From NCBI RefSeq assembly GCF_004210375.1, contig NW_027467782.1, positions 37,623,771 to 37,687,770 on the forward strand: a DNA stretch of 64,000 nucleotides. Direction: 5' to 3'. The position numbers were made by a program, and so were the translations under genes. This DNA is from Tachypleus tridentatus. Taxonomy: Eukaryota > Arthropoda > Merostomata > Xiphosura > Limulidae. A model generated the notes under the pieces. It did not search any database. It had not been told where the DNA came from and was given only the letters and a program-made list of their open reading frames with translations. Shown here one piece after another: positions 37,616-52,600 of the stretch. The first letter of the stretch is position 1, and the number at the start of each line of letters is the position of its first letter.

Positions 37616-40600
37616 AAATTATTAATATTCTTTTTCCATAGAATAGTTAGCAATCCTAACATTGCTAGGGTCACTTTTAAGAAAATTGAACAGCTCAGCT
37701 GGAAGAAACTTCCCTATCCTCCTTATTCTCCTGATCTTGCTCCTTCAGATTATAATTTTTTCAAAAACTTGACACATCATCTGAATGGAAAACAGTTTAC
37801 TTCTATGATTTGTTAAAAAGTAACTCTTGTACCTTTTATATCTCAAAACAACTTGATTTTTATAAGTGTGATATTGAAAATATTTTGATACATTTCCAGA
37901 CTGTTATTGAGAAGAGATTAAAAATATGTAATTGATGAAAGTTGTTATTTGAGTTATTTTTCTTCTTTTAAATCTTAGTGTTAAAAATGATATTACTTAT
38001 GGGATGACCTCACAGTTTTCATATATATAGTGTAATCTACACAGGAAACCTAAACAGTAAAAAAAAGGAAATAACTGCATCACTGACAGTGTTTCTGTTT
38101 AAAGCTTTATGTGATTTTGTAGTCAACAAATTCAAGATGCAAAAATTGCTTAAAAATGGTATTTATAAAACAGAGAGTAATCTATCAATTATTTTAGGAT
38201 TAACTTGATAAGTTCATTTATTCCACAACCTTCAACAGAAAAACATGTCTTTGAAATAGCATCTCAATATTACTTGCCAGAAAACAAACTACCAGAGCAG
38301 TTCCTAAAATTAAAGATAAAAGTATCTATCAATTAATATACATACAAACATGTACACACTTGTTTAGGCACACTTTCCCAGTTTGAATGATTTAATATTT
38401 CTTAACTCTTTTCTGTCTTCAATCTTATAAAACCTTATTTCTTGATCTTCTAACCACACTACAACATTGAAAACTCATTCTCATCTGTGAAATATGTATT
38501 TGAAAATACATTTGAAAACACACTAGTTAATTCCATCCAGAACACAAACAAAATCAATTTAACTTGAGAAATACCAACTGAAATATTATTCAAAACATTG
38601 CCAAAAGCAATTTACTACTGTCTTACTAATATTAAAATATATAACTTTACAACTGCATGAAAGTGTAATTCAGAGAATAAAACAAATTATCAGTCACTTT
38701 CAACTATAAAAACCTGAGTTTGAATACAATATCAAAATTCTTATGATATATTTAAACTGCTATAAGTTGCACTAACATTACAGTTAAAAAAAACACTTTA
38801 TCACTGATATAAATTTCTAAATGTTAAAATGAGACACATCTTAATACAACAAATAGAAATGCAGTTAGCCACATTGCACAGATGTTTAACTTGCATTTCT
38901 TTCCATATAAAACAAATATTCTAACAAAATGTATTATATAACATTAAATTATCTCTCATTATAATACTGTTCTGAAACTTTATGTGCACTTCATTTTAAA
39001 AGATATAAACAAAAGGCAGGTGTAAATATACTTCAGTCAACATTTTGAAGTAACACATATTAAAAGCTCATCAAAGTTTTAAAAAGATCTAACATTAATA
39101 AGTCATACAATAACATGGTAAGTCTATTTATTGTTTTGAGTATGGTAAAGTTCAGCCCTAACTAAATTAAACCAAAAAATATACATAAATTACAGTGTTA
39201 ATTTATTTCTTTATTGCAGAAAGGATGTATGCAAAATAAATGATTAACAAATGTCAGGCCTAAGACAAGTGGACTTAGATTTTGGTGTATGTGATAAGAG
39301 TTCTTTTGTATTACTCTAGTATTTAAAGAAGTACTGTTACAATAAATATATTAATTTTATTGCAAATGTTTTGTGGGTCTCTTTAAGCTAAAATTATTAA
39401 ACACCAATTAACCAGTCATATTTCCAAAGTAACATTCTCTTATATTTTTGTTCTCAGAAGAATAACAAACCTGATTATTTTTTCTGATTATAAACATGTT
39501 TCAATATGTTTCTTGTTGAAAATTGTGAAGCTGTTTGATATATTTCTGCTCATAAAGGACAATGTAACTCAATATGGGTTTTAGATAAATTTCTAAATTT
39601 ACTATGTAATGGTACTGTTGCTTCATTATGGGTCTGTATTACATATGTATCTTAAACATTTCTTGGGAAAGTAGTTTTTCTAACCTAATCTGGTACAGAT
39701 TTAATAAAATTCCATTGCTCTAACTCAAGTAGAATATAGTAATAACACTGAGGTACAATACAAAGTGTACAGCATGCCAACACTAAAATAACTTTGAATG
39801 AAATACCTGTATTATTTGAACTTTCTGGGTGAATTATTTTAACATATTTAATTCGTTTTATTATCATAATGTACCATTAAAAAATCTATAACAATACTCA
39901 TTTTAAAACTGGTTGATATTTAAAATGAATTTAACAGTTTGATAGAAATATGGAGAATAACTTGTTACAGAGTATTTTAAATTAGTTCAGCTTGTGAAAT
40001 GGATTCTAAAATAATTTAATCAGCCTAAGTGGACTTTTAACATGAAGAGAACTGTCACATTTAAAATACAACTGTAGTCATCATAGTCTAAAGAATTCTT
40101 GAAGGTACATTTAACTTGTTTTAAATATCTAATTTTAAAATAAGTGGACTGCTTGCTGCATGTTATTTTCAAATTTATCACTAACAAATCACAGACATCT
40201 ACTATAGAAGAATCCTAAAATTTTGACGTATGTAGTTTCGGAGTATGAGTTGAATGTAAAAATGTGCACAAGTTTGCAGAGGAGTTAAAGTGTTGATAGA
40301 AGCCACATATTTATTTCCTCTTTGGTTACTGTGTTTCAAAAACTGGAAAGTCTCACCTAAATACTAAAATTCATTAAGTTCATACTTATTGTAACTAGTG
40401 ACACACACAACATGACTAGATAGTGGTGAGGTCCACGATAAACTAATGAAAAATAAATAAGAGGTAGAGAAAAGTTCAGTTGAGGAAATTAGTATAGAAG
40501 TAAATATAAGGGTAGACTTATTTCTTACTATCATAATAACAGAAGTAAAAGATATAAAATAGATAACTTCAGAGCATTAGTAGGAATGAAAGATTTTGAT

Positions 40601-43600
40601 ATAATGGGAATAACTGAAATACGGTTAAACAAAGATGATGTGTGACAAACATTTCCTTCAAATATAGTGTTTATGTCTTTTTAATAATTAGAGTACAAAA
40701 GGGAGAAGTGGATTTACATGTACAATGTAAGTTACATCCTGTTTTAGTTAAAGATATCAAAGATAACAACAATGAGATTATATCCAGTGAAGTTTCTATT
40801 AGTGTATATGAAGGGAAATGACATTTAATGGGAATTTGTTACAAACAACCAAAGAATATTCACATAACTCAAACAGTCACAATGAGATTAAGTTTTCAGC
40901 TGTTTGTGAAGCCACAATTATGAGTGATTTTAATTTCAAGCATACAAAACGGGAAATGCTACAGTCAACCTGTGAGAGAGAAAGGCTTTTTGTCAACTGT
41001 TCATAATGGCTTTTTTTACCAATTGGTCAAGGAATCTACTAGAAAATGCTCTGTCAGATTTGTTGTAACTTTGAAAATACAGGTAGAAAACTGGGGAACA
41101 CATGGGTACAAGTGATCACTGCTGTATTAGGTTTGATGTTTTTTCCTGCATATTGAAATGACAAATAACAATATTTTGATTTCAAATTTTAAAGGGAAAC
41201 AACAAGACAAGAATTATCTGTTAACTGGGCAGCTGTGTTATGCTGAGACACTGAGCAAATGTGGAAAATCTTCAAAGAAAAAACTGTCAATGTTCAAGGT
41301 AAATATTTTCCTTATAGAAAGAATAGGAAAGCAGCAAGTAAAAGTAATGTTGGCTCACAAAGAGTTATAGAAATAAAATTAATGAGAAGCATAATAAATT
41401 GGAAATTAGGGGTGATGAAAATTGTCCCAATACTTAAAGACCTATTAGTCTTACATCAGTTGTGGAACACATTTTGGAGAATCTGATTAAAAAAAAAACT
41501 CCAAAAATTTATTTAACCAAGCTAAGAATTTTATTAGATAACTAACATGATTTCACTGATGGAAAACCTTGCCTCAGAAATCTGTTGACATTTTTTCAAA
41601 AGGTTACTACTTGTGTAAATGAGAGTAAGAGAAGATCTGGAAGAAAGGATTGTCACAAATGCAGTTCAACCAAACCAGATTAATGTCACAAATGAGGTAC
41701 CTCAGGGTTCAAGTCTTAGAACCTTTGCTCTTTTTGATTTGCATCCATGACACAGATGAAAGAATGGTCAATAAATTACTTAAATGTCCAGATTACATTA
41801 AGACATAGAGTGTTACTACCTGTGAATAGGATGCCACTGATTTACAGAAGGATTTATATCATTCAGTGAATTGGGCAAATAAATGGCAGATGGGATTTAA
41901 TTATAATAAATGCAAAATAGTGCTGGTGAGTTATCATGATTTGAATAACAATTTGGATGGGAATAATATAAACAGTGTCATGAAAAATAAGAATCTTGAT
42001 GTAATAGCTGATCAGTCTCATAAGCTATCCAAGCATTGTGTTATTGCTGTTGGTAGGACAAATAAATATTATGTTATATCTAAAGAGATTTTCAATACGA
42101 GTCTAAAGCAGTTATAATTTTATTGTATGGTTCATATGTTGTGTCATATTTGGAGTATTGTGTTCAGTCTTGGTATCCTTACCTTAGGAAGGGCTTTGAA
42201 TTGTTTGAAGGGTTCAAAGTTGGGTTACTAGAATGGTGCTTAGGATGGAGGAGTTGTCATATGAGGAGTGGCTGAAATCTCTTGTACTGCTTTCTCTTGG
42301 AAAAAAAAGAATTAGAGGAGGGGTGTGATATGATTGAGGTGTTAAATATTGTAAAGGGAATTGATGATATTGATGCATCATAATTTTGCATAATTAACAG
42401 TGAGAATAGTAGGGCTAGAGGACTCTAGTATAAACACTGGCAGGTTGGTTGGTTGATTTAATGTTTTATGGCACAAAGCAGCTAGGTTATCTGTACCAAA
42501 CATCCAGAAAAAGGTAAAAGTAAATTTAGTAAAATTCATAAAAGGAAATCAAGGTAAAACAAAACAAAGTTTAAAACAACAACATAAATAGCATAAGACC
42601 AATGTTTACATCTAGTCTACAACGTCAACAATACAGTAATTCAAAGTTGTAAAGGACTTTCTGTAGCATGACTGTAATAATCATAACTCACCAGAAAGAC
42701 TAACAGGTAAGTTCAAAAACACCATCAGTAAACTGAAGTTGGCCTTTCCAGTCCTGGTTTCAAGTTACTTAATGGACACTGGCAGAGTAGAAGTCACCTT
42801 CAGCTATGATAACTTTATTTTTCTTACAAGATAGTTAGCCTTTGAAGTGAGTTTTCTTTGGATGTTATGGAGCAGAAAATTTAAACAAGTTTAACAGAAA
42901 GCTTGATAAGTATATGAATAAGTGTTGGCTTTAAGACTTCTAAAAATTAATTCATTAACATTTATAGTTTGAATTAGAGGATGTAAGAGCCAGGATGGAC
43001 AAAGAGATCCCATACTGTTCCAAAACGTTATATATTATGTCCAGTGCTTCAGACTGCAGTCTAATTCCAGAAGATTTAATATGTTTCTAATGCAACAATA
43101 AAACTTTTGTCGATAATGTAGCTTCGAACTCAGCTTTGTTGTTAGTATTACATGGTTCACTATGGTACTGAAAGAGTAAGACCATACAACGTAGGAGAAT
43201 ATAGTATTGGGTAAACTGAATTCTGAAAAAAGCTCTATTCTAACATCTAACTTCGTTTTGTTTCGTTGGTCCCCTCATGATTCTATTTCGGATCAACTGT
43301 CCATTTGATTACAAACGTACCTTTATGCTAATATTTATGCTTTAATGGTTGAGGTTATGTTTATTTCTGCATGCATCATACTTGGGCCAACAAAGTATAG
43401 CAAAAATATAAATTCTCTTTCTGAGAGTATGAATAACCTGGTTCTGAATTACATTGTTGAGTTGGCTAGGTCACTCGGCATATTACATTTTGTCTTTTGC
43501 AAAAAAGAACATCCTAAACAACCAAGAATGTTTGGCAACCAGAAAATAAAACATTTAAACTCACCATTTACACTAAACTGTGATAACCGAAAGCTGTAAA

Positions 43601-46600
43601 TTTCCTATTGAAAATCCTTATTTTTCGGTATCAAACAATGAACTATGGTCTACAAAAGACCTCTGCGCTACATAGTGGTTAGATTTTGTATAACGTTATA
43701 TTTACATATTTTTCAATTATAAATAAGCATTAATTATAGATTATGAAAAATAAAATAACTCTTCTTTGTTTGGTTGGTTGGTAAGTACAAAACAACACAA
43801 CAGGCTATCTGCGTTCTGCCTACCACAAGTATCAAAATCCGATTTTGAAAGTTATAAGCCCCCAGACTTTCCGCTTAGCCACCGGGAAAATAACATTTGA
43901 ACATCGATTGTGTATTGATATCGAGCAATGTACAGTAAATACACTCTTTTGGTAAGAAATGAGTCTTAATGAAGGTTTCTGAAATAAATTAGAGCCATGT
44001 TTGTGATTTCAGAAAAATACTAACAAGCAAATAAATAAATTGAAATTTGATATCTTTCGACAAAAACTGTTTTAAATAACCACGAAACAGATTAAAAGGG
44101 AAGTTAGTTTTCAAAAGCTGTAATTTTATTTATGTACAGTTTCATAAATTATTATGGAAAAGTGAGCGAAACACTAATAATCAGAAACTTAGGGACTGGT
44201 AGCCCAACTACTTCCAGAACTCCTGTATTCTATACACACGACACACCCGTGCTTTACTTATGAAAACCACTTCACACGAAATTTAACAGTTGCAGCACAA
44301 CTTACAAGGTTCAGCCACGCGAGTGGCCATGCCTAACCTTATTACGCTTACATCAAGCATTTTGAAGCTTAAATCTGTCATCCTTCTCATGAAAAAAAAA
44401 TTAATAAAATATCTAATAAAATTCTTTGTTTTTCACAAATATTTCAATTTGTATGACTGAAAATATACCAATCACAAGAAGTAAAACATTGAACTACACG
44501 TGTTTATATTTGCTATGATTTCATCTACATTGACAATTTTATCCACTCATTAATTTTCAATTGATTAAGATAAGATATTCTTGCATTATTCTTTTGAAAA
44601 ACATTAGGTACAAACTGGATTAGAAACACCATATGAAACAGCGCTCTTAAAGATGTAAAACTGTATTCTCACTCTCCTGCCAGTGGCGTGAGTCTCTTTG
44701 TTACTATGGTTTCTTCCATGAAAAATTGCCACTTGTAATTCTCAACGCAAGGGTTTTGATTCTCTTTTGTTCGTTATGTATTTTATTTTACCCTACTTCT
44801 TTAGACCTGTAGATGGATTGGTTAACTGATGAGTCCAAGCTTGTTGTGTCTGAAGCTAAAGTGTTGCTGAGTTAAACAATATGTAATGTTTGAAATTTTC
44901 AAATGTTGGTGGTTAAATTCTATAGTTTTTTCGATTAATCGGCATTAATCACAATTATAGTTTCCTAGGCCTGTAGCACATTGACTGTAGATGCCCAACA
45001 ACAATATTAATCTTCTCTCTGGTGCGCTGCTTTTATATAAAGCATGCGAAACTAGATTATACACCGAAGGTCGCTTGGCAAACGTATTGTCAATCAGTAG
45101 CATTACATACACACCTAGTACTTTGTTGATTCTTACGATCGAGAATCTTCTATTAATTTCGAGAACAGGCAGGATTTGTGAATTACACAGCCCACAGTAA
45201 ACGTCATAAGAAAAAATAAAATTACACTGAAAGAAGCGAAGGTACTACACTAAATGTACAATAGTAAATCTGTTACAAAATAAAAAACCGATAACTCAAG
45301 TGAGACTGAATTACCTTTTGACGAGGAACGCCCGGCATGACCAAGCGTGTTAAGGCGTGTGACTCGTAATCTGAGGGTCGCGGGTTCGCATCCCCGTCGC
45401 GCCAAACATGTTCACCGTTTCAGCCGTAGAGGCGTTATAATGTGACGGTCAATGTGATGGTAAAAGAGTAGTCCAAGAGTTGGTGGTAGGTGGTGATCAC
45501 TAGCTGCCTTCCCTCTAGTCTTACACTGCTAAATTAGGGACGGCTAGCACAGATAGCCCTCGAATAGCTTTGTGCGAAATTCAAAAACGAAAACAAAAAT
45601 TGAGGAGGAACGGGTAAATAAAGAGAAACCTCAGAGTCAGAGCATGTTAGTGTTGTGTTAGTTGATGAAGTAATAATGATAAGGGACATCTCAGTTAAAA
45701 ACACTAGAAGTGAAGATAAGGACCCCAGTAACAAATAATATGTCAAATACTTTCCCAATGATATATGAGTAGAACCTTATATCATGCAGATGCTCAAGTA
45801 GTTGCATACAAACCCAAGAATGATGTGAATGAAAGTAGGTAATATTGCCTCTAATAACATAACAAACACTGGATAATATGATACTCTATTTATGAAGTTG
45901 TAATTACGTTAAGTAGGTCTGTTTCTTTATTTTGAATATTGCACAAAGCCATACGAAAATGATCTATGCCAGCTGTCCCTGATTTAGCAGAGTAAGACAA
46001 GAGGAAAAGCAACTCCTGGGGTACTCTTTCAAACGAATAATGGGATTGACCATAATAACGCCCTAAGAATGAAAGGGCGAACATGTTTAGTTAAATTTGG
46101 ATTCGCACCCGTGACTCTCAGATTACGAGTCGAGTGCCCTTACCACCTGGTAATGCCGGGGCACGTAACGTAGGATAAGTCATATATGTATATAATTACA
46201 TAAGATTATATGTTTATCAAATAAATTGTACAATATATTTTAAGAATAAATACTTAATAATTGTTTAGCTTTATTTGTAACATGAGAGTCACAATCAATT
46301 AATTTAAAGTAAACATTATGACAAATTTAATTACGAAACTCGATAGGGGGGTCGTACGCATTGTTTGTAACTCATTGATGCAGAGATTATCGAGTGTCGC
46401 GTGTAGAGTACAGAAGACAGACGATTAGGTGTAATAAAGATAAATAGTTTGGTTTGATGTTTCATAGCACAAAGCAACTAGACTATCTGCGCTAAAGATA
46501 AATAAATAGTGTGATTGGAATAGTAGAAGTAGAAAAACAGACAAAAATTAGCAGACGAGATGTTACGAAACGGAAGTAGGCCAAAGAAAAGTAAAAAGGG

Positions 46601-49600
46601 AAGTTAATCGTCGTGGAAGGCCTTACGATTAATATAGGCCTAATAATTGATATATTATTGTGAGTATTGTAAAAAATAACGAAAATAATTTATTTCGCCA
46701 AAGAGAGAACTGAGCATATATTTATATTAAATCTTTTAAAATCAAAATTACAGTTTAACTTCAGTTTGACGTATTTTAAAAAAACAAAAGGCCAGCTAAG
46801 CCTAAAGTTACCACTAACCAACGTAAGCCTTATCGAAAGAATCTGTTTCTGTTATGGCGAAATAGAAAATAAGAAATGTATTTCATTACAAAAAAAATAT
46901 GATGAAATTCAAAAATACGAAGCGAAATTTAACGTTTACAAAACTTGCAGATTAAAATAATTGACACCAACCTTCCTAAAAATTAAAGTATACCTCCAGA
47001 CCAAAAATCTCCCCAGTGGCTCAGCAGTATGTGTGCGGAATTGCAACACTAAAAACTGGGTGTCGATACCCGTGATGGGCAGAGCACAGATAGCCCATTG
47101 TGTAGCTTTGTGCTTAATACAAAACAACAACCAGACCAAAGAATCAAATATATCACAGAAGAACTTCAAATTAAAAGCTTAAAACAAAGTATAAAGGAAA
47201 TTTTCTGCAAAAAATGAACTGAATCCCCGCAACAAACTTGCAAGTTTAACTTCCTCTGAATATTACTATTATCACCATTCATACGTAAAATCACATACTA
47301 TAAAGGCTTAACAATCAACTAAAGCAGCCCTGGATTAACCATTAAGCAAAATACGCACGTGATTAGGGCACCAATGGAAGGGAGAACCACAGAGATTTCC
47401 CCTTAGTTATAATGCCCTTACCTCTTTCACTTCCACACTTAACTTTGGTTGATTCTTTTTTTTTTTTTTTTGTAATTGCTCTTACCTACCGTGCTTGACT
47501 TTACTCTGCATTGTTAAAAAGTTTTCTTTGGCTCGGTTAGTGACTAAAGTTTCGAGAATCTACTAAACTATATATCTGAAGTAAGAAGTAATTGATATGC
47601 GAAAGATTACTGTAAAGAGTGGTTCAAAATGTTGATACAACTTCAGGTAAAAGATGATCATATGTTATGATGTCTAACCTTGCAGATGAAATATTTTTCT
47701 CAATCATTCCTTCTGCTGTGGCTATATATAAGAAATTTTCGGCAGTGGAACTGTTTTGTTTTATCTTTACTGCTTTATTCGGTCACATCTACAGAAACAA
47801 AAGAGAATAATACCACAGAAATATAAGTCAAACGAAATGGTAACATGTGTACAGAGACGTGGCTAGTTTAATGTTTTTTCGGCTTTGTTTTCGTGCCTTA
47901 TATTTGGGTTATTGTCTTGTTTGTTTTAGTTTTATTTGCGTTAGTATTGGTTTATTTGTGTGTTTTGTAATATTTTTATAAGTGTGTTTTTCACTGAAGT
48001 TTTCTGAGCCGTTACGTTTTTTGGCTTCAAATAGCTTGCTGTTAAAACCTTTGTTTGTGAGTACATTGTTTGCAATTTATCATACCAAGAAAAATTTTAG
48101 AAAGGAATGCTACTGTAGCAATGCCACCGTTCATATATTACATGTAACCTATAAGAGCATTTGGGCATGTATGCATACCCTTCTAATTATGTAATAATAT
48201 AAGCAGATCTGAAGCTGAGATTTACTAAGGAGATACGTACAAGGGTGCCTTCTGGTGATATTTTTTTATGAGACGAACGAACAATCCGAGACAGAAACAC
48301 AAATACAACGAAGAAAAACTTTCAGGTGTAATTCAACTATTTTGTGACTATAAATTCAGTTCACTATGTGTTGTATACATTTCTGAAAAGCTGGGAAAAC
48401 AATTGAATGATCGGAGCAGTCTGAAGGCGATAATTCGACCTTTAGGTCAAATTACGTAAGACTTCGACATGTTCGATAACAAGGTTCTTAACATTGCTAT
48501 GTTTATACCATACGACTAGTAGTAGTACAGTACTGTGGCGCCGTGGTCATACGAAGATAATGTAAACTGAAAAATCAAGAAAATCAATTTAGGATTGAAA
48601 AAGTGCATAAACTAAATAACTTCATGTGAGCAAGGTTAGTACTAAGTACTAGGCTTAACGTTAGTGGCCTCAGTTGCAATGTACAGGGTGGCCCATAAGT
48701 CCCTACCCATCCATATATCTTATGTATCCAGTGTATCTCGCTGCATATGCGACGCCATGTTCTGTGAGATATTTTCAAGTATAAATGGGTTACATCGGCC
48801 ATATTTCTGTGAAAAAAAGAAACGAATATATAATACATGCGTAACTGAATATAACATATGGATGGGTAGGGACTTACGGGCCACCCTGTATTAGCATTAG
48901 GCCTGACGTTAATGTCATCTGAGAACTGAGTGACAATAACGTTAAGCCTAAATACTGTAACAAGTTTAGTGTAAGTACACTGGAAACGCTACTGTAGCCT
49001 GGAATAATGAAGTGGACTATTCCCAGTGTAAGGCTGTCGTTTTGAATTTGCCTTCGCATCCAGGCATGTAAGTAAAGTTTCAGACATATGCCTATTTCGT
49101 TGATGTATGGTTTGTTGGCTCATCTAAAGTCCCAGGTCAAAAGAAAAGTTGAGGTTACAACTCATTCTTCAGATATTAGGATTAAGGTACTCTAGCCCAG
49201 GCCTAACCCAGTATTTAATAATTCAATGTGCAATACAGTTTACAACTGATTATATGTTATATATGTGTATTATTACAGAATGATTACTGTGTATATAGGC
49301 TACTACAGAATGTGTTGTGGATCACAAATTGTTTTGGAATACTTTTTGGCTCACAATGGATTTACATATTACCATTGTCATTGCTTCTTGCAATCAGCTA
49401 CCATAACAACAACCTTAATGAAACATTTGCAATGACTGCAATTTTTCTAAAATGGATTGAGGCCAGTCATGAATGGTTTTCAATGGTTATCAGAATACAG
49501 TAAGTCAATAAAAGTACTTATGAATTCATGTTTATGTGCTGATGGATCTGGACCCGAGGATAACTTTCTGACAGTCTTTGTCTAAATGTAGACCTAGAGT

Positions 49601-52600
49601 TTAGTATGTTTGACTGTCTTACGAATGTTTTTCTTCATAAATGTCAGTGTTTTTCTTATCATTATAACTATATATGATCCGTATTATTTTGTGTTTTTTT
49701 CTCTGTATATTTCAGACTGCAAGATGAAACAAGTTCATTTAAGTGGTGCACAAAAGAAAAAACTGGCAGAACAGAACCAACAAAAGGCTTTGGATTTAGT
49801 GGCCAAGTCTAGATAGCAGACTAATTTGTTCACTGAACTTACACAACAAGATCTTCCAAATCAAAACCCATCTCTGCCATGAGAAGTCACTTGTACTGTA
49901 TCTGACTCTGACATGATTAAAGTTGAACCAAGCTCCACATCTACAAGTACCACTTTGTCCACTTGAAGGTCAGAACATTATGATGACGTTGAGGTGTCAC
50001 AGGCTTGCTCAACTGCAACAACTTTCACAACTGATCTTACTTTGCTTGTAAATTCTCCAGATAAATCTAGTGTTAATGTTGATGCAAGTTTCTCCACAAG
50101 ACAGTTTGAAGTTGAAATAATTTCTGAAAATGAAAATTGCTGAACTATGGTAAAATGCTTCAGTCTAAAAAGATGAAGAAACTAAAGCAAAAGATCCAGG
50201 GTTGTGGTTCGATTTCTCTGCTGCTGATGTGGCTTATTCGATTGCTTGTGGACCCACTGACTGTTAACACCACAATGGGTCATTTGTTAAATCTTGCTGG
50301 ACTTTCAATAGTAGCAAACTAATGAAATACTGTTTGCAAAACTTTTCTTTGGGGTAAAAGCCAATGGTGAGTAATACAAGAGAGAATGGTTGTTGTATTC
50401 ACTGTCGACTCTTTGTCCCTAAATTTGCCTCGTGTTTTGTTGAAAGAGAAGGGTTCAGTGACTGGCGAAATACTATTGTAATTGATCATCATTAAAGAAG
50501 CACTACTCACCGAAACTCTATGTTAACATACTTAACTTACAGACAAGGTTTAGGCTTGCAACAAGAGTTGGAAAAAGAAATTAAAAGAAGTGTGCGATTA
50601 CTGGGAGCATGCAATAGTTGTTATTTGTACGTTAGCTGAACGTAGCCTGGCTTTTCACAGAACAGATGAAATTTGGTTCACTGCAGAATGGGAATTTTTT
50701 AGGGCTACATTAGCTCATAAGTCAGTTTGATCCAGTTTAGCAGGGCATGTTTATAAATATGGAAATTTTGGAAAAGGAAATCCTTCATACTTGTCCAAAA
50801 CCGCCAATGAAGAACTCATTGAACCATTGGTTCAATTCTTCTTGTTATTTTAGCTTGTCAGTTGACTCGACGCCAGATCTATCTACTATAGATCAGATAA
50901 GAGTTGAACTCGATACTTAAAAAATGAGCAGCCTATTGAATGCTTTTTAACCTTTTTGGAACCAAAAAGTCAAATGACTGATGAAATGGCAAACCAGGTA
51001 TTGCAGTACTTACGTGAACTTTGCAAACTTAATTTTACAAAATATAGGGGTCAGTCTTATCACAATGCTGCTAACATGTCTGGGCGTTATAAGGATATGC
51101 AACAAAAGATTTTAGAAGAAAATAAGTTTGCCATATATGTGCCTTGTGCAGCCCATTCATTAAATCTGGTAGACCGAAGTTCTTTCTACTGTTGTCAAGT
51201 GGCAATTAACTTTTCTCTACAATGTATTTGCTCTATACATATTTTTCAGCCTCAACCAGCCAGTGGAAAATTTTTAAAGCTTGTACAATCAGGCAGAACG
51301 TGCTTCCATATTGCTCTCGTGTTACTCTCGCTTCGTTGATATTCTCGATAGCACTTCTGATGATGTAATTTTTCCAGAATTTAGTCGAAGATAGTGCAGC
51401 TTCTGTAGTTGTAGTCTTTATTGCTTGAGAGAAACTTCGCTTCAAATAATAAGCTTCAAACGTTACAATGACACCGTGATTCATTAATTGCAGTAGAGAT
51501 GTGTTGGGTGGAAGAAGATGAATTTTGACATTTTCATTAAAGTCACAAAGTCCCGTTGAATGGTTTTAAAGTCCAGGTTGTTTTCTTTTGCAGTAATGTT
51601 CAACTGCAGGACAAAAATAACTTTGTAACCAGTTTTGAAACAAAGGTTTCGTGACCCATGTTTTTTTATTTGTTCGCCAACCAACTGGGAGAGTCTTCTT
51701 TGCACAACTGATAAGTGTTCGGGGTGTTTCCGCACGATACACAAGCACAGGTTTTAATTTAAAATCGCCAGATCCATTTCCGCAAAACAAGTGTCAAACG
51801 ATCTTTTACCCCTTCTAACGTGGCCGAGTTTTTTTCATTTTCTGATAGAAAAGTTCTTGAAGGCACTTTTTTCCCAAAATAAACCCCTTTATCAACATTA
51901 ATATTTGGTTATCTTCGTAACGAACTTTTTATTAATTTGAACTTTCGCCTGCAATACGAACATTATGAAAACCAGAGTGTTTTTTAAAACGAAAGAACCA
52001 ATCACGGCTTGCCAAAAATATTTCTTTAGTTCCCCATTCACCAACGTTTTCTTTAAAGGCGGCCCGGCATGGCCAAGCGTGTTAAGGCGTGCGACTCGTA
52101 ATCTGAGGGTCGCGGGTTCGCACCCCGGTCGCGCCAAACATGCTCGCCCTTTTATCCGTGGGGGCGTTATAATGTGACGGTCAATCCCACTTTTCGTTGG
52201 TAAAAGAGTAGCCCAAGAGTTGGCGGTGGGTGGTGATGACTAGCTGTTTTCCCTCCAGTCTTACACTGATAAATTAGGGACGGCTGGCACAGATAGCCCT
52301 CGAGTAGCTTTGTGCGAAATTCCAAAACAAACCAATCTTTAAAGGCGTTTAAAAAACTCGAAACTTTCGTTTGAATTTCCATTTGACTTAAAGGAATTCG
52401 CTTCTGATTACAATCATCTATCCATATTGATAGCAGACATTCCATATTCACCATTAGAGAGCTCCTTTTCTTGACGATTGTTTTCGAGGCAAAACAGTTG
52501 GTAGCCATTCAATACTGTTTTTACTGGTTCTTTTATTTAACAGTCTTACAGATGATTCATTTATTCCTTCGTCTCGTGCGAGTTAGGTTTCTTTGGCTCA

